From NCBI GenBank assembly GCA_028280285.1, contig JANQMA010000047.1:1-36895 (forward strand): a DNA stretch of 36,895 nucleotides, written 5' to 3'. Made by a program: the position numbers and the translations under genes. The notes under the pieces are model-generated. The model worked only from the letters and a program-made list of their open reading frames with translations, was not told where the DNA came from and searched no databases. This document shows positions 8,982-16,148 of the stretch, piece by piece (position 1 is the first letter of the stretch; each line of letters opens with the position of its first letter). The DNA is from Candidatus Omnitrophota bacterium (GTDB taxonomy: Bacteria > Omnitrophota > Gorgyraeia > Zapsychrales > Zapsychraceae).

Positions 8982-10232
8982 TTAAACCTCAACTAAATCC
9001 TTATATAACGGAAACGCTTCTGTCAATTTAAGCACTTCCTCTTTAATAGACGAAAGGTTAGCCGCATCATCCCTATTTAAAATCGCCTGATCAATTAACG
9101 AGGCGATTTGTTTCATCTCTTCTTCTTTCATACCGCGTGTCGTTACCGCTGGCGTCCCGATACGAATCCCACTTGTCACCGCCGGTTTTTCAGGATCAAA
9201 CGGAATGAGATTTTTATTAACCGTAATGCTGACCTCATCTAATACCTTAGAGACTTCCGCCCCTGTTATATTTTTAGAACGTAAATCAACCATAAACAAA
9301 TGATTATCCGTTCCTCCGGCAACAATGCGGTATCCTAAGTTTTCCATCTCACTGGCAAAAGTCTTAGCATTATCAATAATCTGCTGTTGATACGCTTTAA
9401 ACTCACCGCTTAATGCCTCTTTAAAAGCGACCGCCTTGGCGGCAATCACGTGCATGAGCGGCCCACCCTGCGTGCCGGGGAAAATCCGTGAATCGATTTT
9501 CTTGGCCCAATCTTTTTTACAAATAATCATTCCGCCACGTGGACCACGCAATGTTTTATGCGTTGTTGTCGTCACAAAGTCGGCATGTTCAACCGGATTG
9601 GGATGTAGCCCTGCAGCCACAAGCCCGGCAATATGCGCCATATCGACAAAGAACAGCGCCCCAACCTTATCGGCAATTTGTTTAAAACGTTTAAAATCAA
9701 TGGTCCGCGAATAAGCAGACGCTCCGGCGACAATCATTTTTGGTTTATGTTCAAGTGCGAGTGATTCTATCTCATCATAATCAAATTGTTCTGTTTCTTC
9801 ATTGACCTTATAGGCCACAAATTTGTACGACCGTCCTGAAAAATTAATTTTAAGTCCGTGCGTCAAATGTCCACCACAGGCTAGATCAAGCGCAAGGACT
9901 GTATCGCCATATTCCAGCGCGGCTAAATAAACAGCAGCGTTGGCCTGCGATCCTGAGTGCGGCTGAACATTCACATGATCACCGCCGAATAATTGTTTGG
10001 TTCTTTCAACCGCGAGCTGTTCAGCAACATCCACATACTCGCACCCGCCATACCAGCGGGCCGCCGGATAGCCTTCGGCATATTTATTCGTCATCACACT
10101 GCCTTGCGCTTCAAGCACTGCTTCGGAGACAATATTTTCCGAGGCAATCAGCTCAAGATTGCTTTGCTGACGTTTAAGCTCATCCTGGATGGCATTGAAA
10201 ATATCAATGTCTGTTTTCTTTAAGTGTTCCAT
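8982..10232 (-). CDS. glyA: Serine hydroxymethyltransferase
   Basis: 416 residues. This PLP enzyme interconverts serine and glycine with tetrahydrofolate and supplies the one-carbon units used by the purine pathway encoded upstream. L-E-L-I-A-S-E-N at 26-33, the D197-M-A-H200 cofactor contact and the PLP lysine K226 in [14 protein letters not shown] are present. The ATG at 10232 has a clear AAGGAG 6 nt upstream. The open frame continues to 10310, but that extension only translates the quasi-palindrome and is rejected. Confidence 0.97.
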   Translation of the reverse strand: MEHLKKTDIDIFNAIQDELKRQQSNLELIASENIVSEAVLEAQGSVMTNKYAEGYPAARWYGGCEYVDVAEQLAVERTKQLFGGDHVNVQPHSGSQANAAVYLAALEYGDTVLALDLACGGHLTHGLKINFSGRSYKFVAYKVNEETEQFDYDEIESLALEHKPKMIVAGASAYSRTIDFKRFKQIADKVGALFFVDMAHIAGLVAAGLHPNPVEHADFVTTTTHKTLRGPRGGMIICKKDWAKKIDSRIFPGTQGGPLMHVIAAKAVAFKEALSGEFKAYQQQIIDNAKTFASEMENLGYRIVAGGTDNHLFMVDLRSKNITGAEVSKVLDEVSITVNKNLIPFDPEKPAVTSGIRIGTPAVTTRGMKEEEMKQIASLIDQAILNRDDAANLSSIKEEVLKLTEAFPLYKDLVEV

Positions 10233-10265
10233 CTTGCTCCTTTTTTCTATGTAAAATGCAAATCT

Positions 10266-10328
10266 GTACTTAGGACTTTGTACTTGGGACTTAGGGGTCC
10301 GATGTCCCAAGTCCTAACGCCTAAGTCC
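10266..10328. repeat. Heptad quasi-palindrome, GGACTTA type (copy 1)
   Basis: The left arm 10266-10290 reads as heptamers GTACTTA-GGACTTT-GTACTTG and runs on into GGACTTA. The right arm 10304-10328 is its inverse with 20 of 25 positions pairing. It lies between rpiB and glyA. The same heptamer type recurs between purQ and purM at 15.03 kb. Confidence 0.85.
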
Positions 10329-10330
10329 GA

Positions 10331-10783
10331 CTATATCTCTTTTCCTGCCTCTATCTTTTTCATTTGATTAACCCGACGCAGGTGCCGGCCACCTTCAAAA
10401 TCAGTTTCTAAAAATGTTTTAATAATCTTTTTTAAATCTTTTGCTTTGACAAATTTTGAACTCAAAACAAGAATATTGGCATTGTTATGTTGACGTGAAA
10501 GTGCGGCTGCCGTCGCATTATAACAAAGGGCGGCTAAACATCCCTTGACCTTGTTAGCCGCAATTGTCTGTCCAATGCCAGACATGCAAACCAATATGCC
10601 ACGTGCACTGCGCGTTTTTGCTACTCTTGTCCCAACCTGATATGCGATCTTGGGATAATCGCAACTTTTTGCGCTGTCGTGTGCACCAACATCAATCACA
10701 TCACAACCCAAGTCTTCCAAGGCTTCATTGATTTTCTTTTTATAATTAACCCCCCGATGATCAGCCCCGATGAATATTTTCAA
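10331..10783 (-). CDS. rpiB: Ribose-5-phosphate isomerase B
   Basis: 150 residues. It interconverts ribose-5-phosphate and ribulose-5-phosphate, feeding PRPP and hence purine synthesis. G-A-D-H-R-G at 7-12, the catalytic C66 in L-V-C-M-S-G-I-G and S-R-Q-H-N-N-A-N-I-L at 96-105 are present; M-S replaces the more common G-T after the Cys. The start is TTG at 10783 behind AAAGGAG with 5-nt spacing. That ribosome site overlaps the stop region of the upstream fusion gene, implying coupling. Confidence 0.93.
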   Translation of the reverse strand: MKIFIGADHRGVNYKKKINEALEDLGCDVIDVGAHDSAKSCDYPKIAYQVGTRVAKTRSARGILVCMSGIGQTIAANKVKGCLAALCYNATAAALSRQHNNANILVLSSKFVKAKDLKKIIKTFLETDFEGGRHLRRVNQMKKIEAGKEI

Positions 10784-10794
10784 AATGTCTCCTT

Positions 10795-11862
10795 TTATAC
10801 TAATTCCACTATTTTCTTCACCGCTTCTTTAATCACAGCCTTACAATCAACATAAGCTCGATGATCCTGGCCCATAGGATCAGGTATGTCCATATTCCCC
10901 GTCATGTCTGAGGCAATATCGGCAAATTCACGCAATAAATAAACCCGTTTCTCGACTTCCGGCACACGCTCAAGCACCTGCTGCCGGTGACTCTTGGTCA
11001 TGACAAATATCAAATCCGCCTGCTTAAGCAGAATCGTATTAACCGGTTGCGAAATATGTTTTGTTGCATCAATCCCGCTTTCCTTAAGGACATTAATTGT
11101 ATCCGAGCTTGCGGTTGAGCGTAAGAAAACACTTGTTCCCGCCGATGATATCTCCACATCTTCCCGGTCTTTTAAAACATCCTTGAGTAAATACTCGGCC
11201 ATCACCGACCGGCAACTATTGCCTGTACAAACAAAAAGAATTGTTTTCTGTTTGACCCTTTCGAAAATAAATTTCTCTTCAATAGTTCCTTGTCTTAAAA
11301 TCTTTGGCTCACTCGTTGTCATATCCACAACGGTTGATCCAAGCCCAAAACGCGCAGGGCCAGCGTCAAGCGCAATGTCAACCTGACCATCAAGGTCAGC
11401 CAAAGCCTCGGTGCATGTCGACGGCGGCGGCTTACCCTGCAAATTAGCTGAAGGCGCAGCGATTGTGCATTGAGACTCCTGACAAAGTTTTTGAGCAACC
11501 ACATGATCGGGCATACGCACACCATACGTATCGGCGTCGGACTTTTTACTCGGCACAACAATAGTCAATGGTCCCGGCCAATACGCATCAATGAGTTTAT
11601 AAATCGCTGTATCCGTTGATGATGTGTAGTTGGCAATGAGTCCGCGCTGCGAGATCAAAACAGAAAACGGTTTAGCCTTATCGCGCTGTTTAATACGGCG
11701 CAATCGTTCCATCGCTTTTTCATTATTAAGATCGGCCGCTATACCATAGACCGTTTCGGTGGGAAAAATAACAAGACCACCCTCACGGATGATCTTCGCA
11801 CACCTTCCTATATCAATGACATCAGGAAATCTTGGATCAACCTTTAGAATCTCTGTTTTCAA
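10795..11862 (-). CDS. Fusion of TsaC/Sua5 threonylcarbamoyl-AMP synthase and low-molecular-weight phosphatase
   Basis: 355 residues. Residues 1-200 are a YrdC/Sua5 domain (P-T-E-T-V-Y-G at 34-40, K-Q-R-D-K-A-K-P-F at 58-66), which makes the threonylcarbamoyl-AMP used for t6A37 of tRNA. Residues 206-355 are a low-molecular-weight phosphatase with the C212-T-G-N-S-C-R218 P-loop and the D-I-P-D328-P acid. The S at P-loop position five, rather than a bulky residue, resembles the Thr that gives YwlE its phospho-arginine preference; this is inference. In Bacillus the same two domains are neighbouring separate genes next to rpiB and glyA. The start is TTG at 11862 with GGCGAG upstream, 21 nt after purE. 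It is one uninterrupted frame. Confidence 0.92.
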   Translation of the reverse strand: MKTEILKVDPRFPDVIDIGRCAKIIREGGLVIFPTETVYGIAADLNNEKAMERLRRIKQRDKAKPFSVLISQRGLIANYTSSTDTAIYKLIDAYWPGPLTIVVPSKKSDADTYGVRMPDHVVAQKLCQESQCTIAAPSANLQGKPPPSTCTEALADLDGQVDIALDAGPARFGLGSTVVDMTTSEPKILRQGTIEEKFIFERVKQKTILFVCTGNSCRSVMAEYLLKDVLKDREDVEISSAGTSVFLRSTASSDTINVLKESGIDATKHISQPVNTILLKQADLIFVMTKSHRQQVLERVPEVEKRVYLLREFADIASDMTGNMDIPDPMGQDHRAYVDCKAVIKEAVKKIVELV

Positions 11863-11883
11863 ACAATCTCGCCCAGTTAATGT

Positions 11884-12366
11884 TTAGTTTTGCAGAGCTA
11901 AGATGTCTTGTTTCTGCTTAGCACTGAACTCTTCTAATTTCGCGCGTATTGCATCGTCCTGTAACGCCAAAATACGCAAAACAAGAAGGGCCGCGTTTTT
12001 CGCGCCGACTTTACCGATGGCAACACCACCGACAGGAACACCTGGAGGCATCTGTGTCACGGATAAAAGCGCATCCATCCCGCCGAGAGAACCGGCATCC
12101 AAAGGAACACCGATCACCGGAAGTTGTGTGTGCGCCGCAACCACACCTGGAAGCGCCGCCGAAAGGCCGGCCCCGCAGATAAATGCTTTGGCCCCATTAG
12201 TGCTTAGTTGTTCAACATACGCGACACATTCCACCGGTGTGCGGTGCGCGGATAAAACACGCATTTCATTGCTCACACCGAAATCATTTAATATTTTAGA
12301 TCCAGCTTCCATGACTTCCCAATCGGATTTGCTGCCCATCATAATACCCACTGTTGGATTACTCAT
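11884..12366 (-). CDS. purE: N5-carboxyaminoimidazole ribonucleotide mutase, class I type
   Basis: 160 residues. It catalyses the carboxylation step of purine synthesis, normally N5-CAIR to CAIR when PurK is present. G-S-K-S-D-W-E-V-M at 11-19 and the catalytic H41 in S-A-H-R-T-P at 39-44 are present, as is M-D-A-L-L-S-V-T-Q-M-P. In the 65-74 loop, G-A-G-L-S-A-A-L-P-G lacks the His usually found before L-P-G, a small departure. No purK is in this window. The ATG follows AAAGGA. Confidence 0.93.
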   Translation of the reverse strand: MSNPTVGIMMGSKSDWEVMEAGSKILNDFGVSNEMRVLSAHRTPVECVAYVEQLSTNGAKAFICGAGLSAALPGVVAAHTQLPVIGVPLDAGSLGGMDALLSVTQMPPGVPVGGVAIGKVGAKNAALLVLRILALQDDAIRAKLEEFSAKQKQDILALQN

Positions 12367-12379
12367 TGCTTTTTCCTTT

Positions 12380-12610
12380 CAAATTAAAAATTTAAAGATA
12401 AAAAATAAGAAAGAAAATTTAAAAATTAAATAAATTTAGAACTGAAAAATTAAAAATCGTATTTGGTATTTTGTAATTAGTAGTTGGTCTAAATAGTAAC
12501 AAACCTCAAAAAACCAATTACCAATTACTAACTACCAATTACCACTTTCATTTTTTAATTTCTCTTAATTCTCAATTTTCTTTTTTAATTCTTACTTCTC
12601 ACTTTTTATT
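12380..12610. repeat. Nested quasi-palindrome between purD and purE (GTATTTGG type, copy 2)
   Basis: This fills the 244-bp gap between purD and purE. The inner arms 12459-12488 and 12513-12542 pair at 25 of 30 positions and are GGTAATT/AGTAGTT heptamers nearly identical to those at 8.34 and 35.0 kb. Outside them an A-rich arm (12380-12456, AAATTAA/AAATTTA heptamers) faces a T-rich arm (12546-12610), giving a second outer layer. No coding potential or tRNA was seen in the gap. Confidence 0.8.
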
Positions 12611-13903
12611 TTACCCTCGTCGCGCCGGCTCAATATGCCCAAGAGCCTTTGCGCCGATGTCCCGTCTGAAAAAACTGCGTTCAAAATCAATTTTATCGAC
12701 GGCTTTATAAGTCGTCTGGATGGCTAGTTCAATGCCATCCCCTAAACCGGATACACCTAGCACACGTCCGCCAGATGTAACGAGTTGATTGTTATCCCTC
12801 TTTGTCCCAGCTTGAAAAACAATGATATCTTGCGACTCTTCTGCCTTTTCAATGCCTGTGATCGCAAAACCTTTTTCATAATCCCCCGGATATCCACCCG
12901 AACTTAACACAACACAGACACACGCGCGTTTATCCCAGACAAGCGCTGTGTTATTTAAACGCCCTTCGTAGCTGGCATACATAAGTTCCAAAAGATCATT
13001 TTTAAGACGGGGCAGCACCGCCTGCGCCTCCGGATCGCCAAAACGCACATTGTATTCCAGAACACGCGGCCCATCTTTTGTAATCATTAAACCGGCATAA
13101 AGAATACCTTTAAAAGGATCCCCCTCTGTACGCATGCCGCGGATAGTCGGCTCGATCACCTGGTGCTCAATTTTTTTGAAAAGTTCATCATCGACAAGCG
13201 GCGCCGGGGAATAAGCCCCCATCCCGCCCGTATTTGGACCCATATCATCGTCAAAGATACGTTTGTGATCTTGCGACGTATCCAGAATCACAAAATCCTC
13301 GCCGTCGCTAATCGCCAGAATAGAAACTTCTTCACCATCTAAACACTCTTCTATGACAATTTGATTACCGGCTTCTTTAAATATTTTATCGTTCATGATT
13401 TGATCGACGGCTTTAGACGCCTCATCGGCATTTTTGCAGATATAAACGCCTTTACCGGCGGCAAGGCCATCGGCTTTAATCACAACGGGCATTTCGCAGG
13501 ATTGTAAATAACTTTGGGCAAGTCCGGCATCGTCAAACACCCGGAAGGCCGCCGTTGGAATATTAAAGCGATGCATAAATTCTTTGGCAAAAATCTTACT
13601 TCCTTCCAGTTGCGCGGCAGCGGCCGTCGGGCCAAAAATGGCAAGCCCGGCCTCTTCAAAGGAATCAACTATACCCGCGACAAGCGGCGCCTCGGGGCCG
13701 ACCACGGTAAAGCCGATATCTTTTTCACGGGCAAATGCAATCAAGGCTTCAATATCATCAGCACCAATATCAACATTTTCAGCAATGGCTGCCGTACCGC
13801 CATTACCCGGCGCACAATATATTTTTTCAACTTGAACACTCTGTTTAAGTTTCCAAGCAAGCGCGTGTTCACGTCCTCCCGAACCTATGACCAAAATATT
13901 CAT
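12611..13903 (-). CDS. purD: Phosphoribosylamine-glycine ligase
   Basis: 430 residues, the normal length. It is an ATP-grasp enzyme forming glycinamide ribonucleotide from phosphoribosylamine and glycine. N-terminal G-S-G-G-R-E-H-A-L at 7-15, the ATP-grasp segment with K-A-D-G-L-A-A-G-K-G and the metal region with E-Y-N-V-R-F-G-D-P-E are present. The ATG at 13903 has AAAGGAG with 5-6 nt spacing; a GTG two codons upstream would sit on the ribosome site. Confidence 0.96.
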   Translation of the reverse strand: MNILVIGSGGREHALAWKLKQSVQVEKIYCAPGNGGTAAIAENVDIGADDIEALIAFAREKDIGFTVVGPEAPLVAGIVDSFEEAGLAIFGPTAAAAQLEGSKIFAKEFMHRFNIPTAAFRVFDDAGLAQSYLQSCEMPVVIKADGLAAGKGVYICKNADEASKAVDQIMNDKIFKEAGNQIVIEECLDGEEVSILAISDGEDFVILDTSQDHKRIFDDDMGPNTGGMGAYSPAPLVDDELFKKIEHQVIEPTIRGMRTEGDPFKGILYAGLMITKDGPRVLEYNVRFGDPEAQAVLPRLKNDLLELMYASYEGRLNNTALVWDKRACVCVVLSSGGYPGDYEKGFAITGIEKAEESQDIIVFQAGTKRDNNQLVTSGGRVLGVSGLGDGIELAIQTTYKAVDKIDFERSFFRRDIGAKALGHIEPARRG

Positions 13904-13931
13904 TCCCACTCCTTTGTCATCCGATACATCT

Positions 13932-14010
13932 GTTTAATGTGCAATGTTTAATGTTTAAAAATAAAAATTCTATACATAAAGTTGTTGCAAACATTAAACT
14001 TTAAACAAAC
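13932..14010. repeat. Heptad quasi-palindrome, GTTTAAT type
   Basis: Left side 13932-13958 reads GTTTAAT-GTGCAAT-GTTTAAT-GTTTA. Right side 13987-14010 contains the inverse (AAACATTAAACTTTAAAC). Pairing is weaker than in the other copies. It lies between purM and purD. Confidence 0.65.
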
Positions 14011-14018
14011 TTATCTCC

Positions 14019-15017
14019 CTATATAATTACTTTATTTTTCGAATTCCTAACCACTTCACCAATGATGTATGATCGAATTTTGTTCTTCTTTAAATAATCA
14101 ACCACTTTCACACTATCTTTTCTTGAAACAACCACGGCCATACCGATGCCCATATTGAACGTGCGGTACATCTCACCGTCCGTTATTTTACCTCGACTTT
14201 GCATTTTTTTAAATATAAATGGTACAGGCCAACTTCCTTTGAAAATATGAAAACATTTGCCCCGGCCAAGGACCTTGGTGAGCTTCTCATAATAAGCGCC
14301 CCCTGTAATATGGGCCATCGCCTTTGGCTTAAACTTTTTGAGTATCAATCCAACTTCTCTGGCATAAATCTTAGTGGGTTTAAGGATTTGTCTTAAATAC
14401 TCCTTTTGCTCGCGGGTACTGAGCACTTTGCGCACAAGGGAAAATCCATTGGAATGGATGCCGCTTGACGGCAAGCCAATCACAACATCATCAACAGCGA
14501 TCTTCGAACCATCCAAGAGTTGCGACTTCTCTACAACACCGACTGCAAATCCGGCTAAGTCATACTCATTTTTTTTATAAAGATCAGGCATCTCCGCTGT
14601 TTCACCGCCAATCAGCGCACACCCTGATTCACGGCAGCCGCGTGCAATACCCCGAACCACACTTTTAAGTACTTTCGGATCAAGCTTTCCACAGGCAATA
14701 TAATCAAGAAAGAACAGAGGCTTAGCACCGGTGCATAAAATATCATTCACATTCATCGCCACCAAATCAACGCCGACAGTATTATGAATGCCATGCTTTT
14801 GCGCAAGCAAAAGTTTGGTGCCAACACCATCGGTCGATGAGACAAGCACAGGGTCTTTATATTTTTTTTTATCTAAATTAAACAGCGCACCAAACGATCC
14901 TTTTTTAAACATCGCGCCTTTTATCATCGTGCTTTTGACATCATTTTTGATCGCGGACACAAACTGATCCGCCTTTGTGATATCAACTCCTGCTTTTTTG
15001 TATGTGTATCTTGTCAT
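14019..15017 (-). CDS. purM: Phosphoribosylformylglycinamidine cyclo-ligase (AIR synthetase)
   Basis: 332 residues. It closes the imidazole ring, FGAM to AIR, using ATP. Y-T-Y-K-K-A-G-V-D-I at 4-13, S-T-D-G-V-G-T-K-L at 61-69, N-D-I-L-C-T-G-A-K-P at 91-100 and G-G-E-T-A-E-M-P-D are all present. I placed the start at the ATG at 15017, where homology begins. The frame runs on to 15074 but only through the quasi-palindrome. No clear ribosome site precedes this ATG (CTAGTT), which is unusual in this cluster. Confidence 0.95.
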   Translation of the reverse strand: MTRYTYKKAGVDITKADQFVSAIKNDVKSTMIKGAMFKKGSFGALFNLDKKKYKDPVLVSSTDGVGTKLLLAQKHGIHNTVGVDLVAMNVNDILCTGAKPLFFLDYIACGKLDPKVLKSVVRGIARGCRESGCALIGGETAEMPDLYKKNEYDLAGFAVGVVEKSQLLDGSKIAVDDVVIGLPSSGIHSNGFSLVRKVLSTREQKEYLRQILKPTKIYAREVGLILKKFKPKAMAHITGGAYYEKLTKVLGRGKCFHIFKGSWPVPFIFKKMQSRGKITDGEMYRTFNMGIGMAVVVSRKDSVKVVDYLKKNKIRSYIIGEVVRNSKNKVII

Positions 15018-15030
15018 AACTAGAAAATTC

Positions 15031-15092
15031 GTACTTGGTACATAGGACTTAGGACTTTGGGACCCAAGTCCCAAGTCCTAACACCTAAGTAC
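15031..15092. repeat. Heptad quasi-palindrome, GGACTTA type (copy 2)
   Basis: The left arm 15031-15061 (GTACTTG-GTACATA-GGACTTA-GGACTTT) faces the right arm 15063-15092, with the loop almost absent. It is the same heptamer family as 10266-10328 at an unrelated gene boundary (purQ/purM). Confidence 0.82.
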
Positions 15093-15109
15093 TAATTACA
15101 ATATAATTC

Positions 15110-15901
15110 TCATTTGAATTTTCGCTTAACATAATCGACCCCATTTTGAAAAATGCGTGCGCCATCACCGAATTTAGCAGTCTTTTTGAGTCTTGTCCAT
15201 GATGGATGTTGATTAAAGAGAAAGTGCCTTTCCGGGTGCGGCATAAGCCCTAAAATACGTCCGGTTGGATCTGTAATGCCGGCAATATTTTCATACGATC
15301 CATTCGGATTGTCCGGATAATCCGGATCAGCTCCGTCGGGTTCACAATAACTAAAGACGATCTGATTACGGTCAATTAACTTGCGCAGAATTTTATCATC
15401 CGGCGTGACAAATTTGCCTTCGGCATGCGCCACCGGAAAATACACCACATGATCAATCCCCTCGGTCCAAACACATTGACCGCCTGGTTTTAGGTAAGAC
15501 CACCTTGCCTCAAATTTATTCGAATTATTAAATGTCAAACTTACACTCTGCGCTAAGCTTGATCCATTACCCGGTAATATTCCTGCTTTAACAAGGACTT
15601 GAAAACCATTACAAATACCGATAATGAGTTTTCCGTCGTCAATGAACTTACGGATCTCACCCCCCAAATGCACGCGCAATTCATTCGCCAAAATACGTCC
15701 CGATTCAATGTCATCACCGTACGTAAACCCGCCGGGAATAGCTAAGATATGATAGTCATGTAATGAAATTTCTTTGGCGCATAATTGTTTGATATGCACA
15801 GAATCAACATCCGCCCCGCACTGTTGAAAAGCAAACACCGTCTCTTCATCACAGTTCGTCCCTGCCGTGCGTAAAACAATGACTTTTGGTTTCTTTGGCA
15901 T
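15110..15901 (-). CDS. purQ: FGAM synthase glutaminase subunit
   Basis: 263 residues, the longer PurQ form. Class I amidotransferase: P-G-G-F-T-Y-G-D-D at 56-64, nucleophile C97 in G-I-C-N-G-F-Q, and the His/Glu of the triad in M-P-H222-P-E224-R. It releases ammonia from glutamine for PurL. The ATG follows AAAGGA. purL lies upstream, separated by 247 bp of structured repeats. Confidence 0.95.
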   Translation of the reverse strand: MPKKPKVIVLRTAGTNCDEETVFAFQQCGADVDSVHIKQLCAKEISLHDYHILAIPGGFTYGDDIESGRILANELRVHLGGEIRKFIDDGKLIIGICNGFQVLVKAGILPGNGSSLAQSVSLTFNNSNKFEARWSYLKPGGQCVWTEGIDHVVYFPVAHAEGKFVTPDDKILRKLIDRNQIVFSYCEPDGADPDYPDNPNGSYENIAGITDPTGRILGLMPHPERHFLFNQHPSWTRLKKTAKFGDGARIFQNGVDYVKRKFK

Positions 15902-15942
15902 AAATGAATCCTTTTAAAATATATTGGCTCGAGTCAGCCGTT

Positions 15943-16014
15943 TGCATTGGATTGCTGAGTGACTGAAATCGTCTTCAAAAAATAAACGATTTCCGGAACG
16001 AAGCAACCAATGCA
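15943..16014. repeat. Nested hairpin downstream of purL, upstream of purQ
   Basis: The outer stem TGCATTGG (15943-15950) pairs with CCAATGCA (16007-16014). The middle stem TTGCT (15952-15956) pairs with AGCAA (16002-16006). The inner stem GAAATCGT (15965-15972) pairs with ACGATTTC (15986-15993) around an A-rich loop. The order outer arm, GAGTGACT, inner stem, CGGAACG, outer arm parallels the structured elements at 16.04, 29.82 and 33.33 kb. Confidence 0.75.
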
Positions 16015-16040
16015 GAAACCTGACGAGAGCTTTATCATTG

Positions 16041-16129
16041 ACAAGTAGTATTCTTCACTCAAACAGTCCTCGCACAATTTCAGAACTCTGAAATTTGTGC
16101 TGCGGAACTCGCTCGGGAATACTACTTGT
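16041..16129. repeat. Structured repeat family, copy A
   Basis: Outer arms ACAAGTAGTATTC (16041-16053) and GAATACTACTTGT (16117-16129) are a perfect 13-bp inverted repeat. Inside are TTCACTCA, ACAGTCCTCGC, a copy-specific inner hairpin (GCACAATTTCAGA / CTGAAATTTGTGC) and the invariant box TGCGGAACTCGCTCGGGAA at 16101-16119. It begins about 20 nt past the purL stop. No ORF was found. Confidence 0.9.
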
Positions 16130-16148
16130 TAATTCTTGGCATCAAAAT

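Noticed and set aside
10233-10310. N-terminal extension of GlyA
   Set aside because: It translates the heptad quasi-palindrome; a strong ribosome site and family homology both place the start at 10232. The same reasoning removes extensions of purM (to 15074) and the giant gene (to 6463).
11903-12433. 176-residue frame antisense to purE
   Set aside because: Mirror of a well-supported gene, no ribosome site, no recognisable motif.
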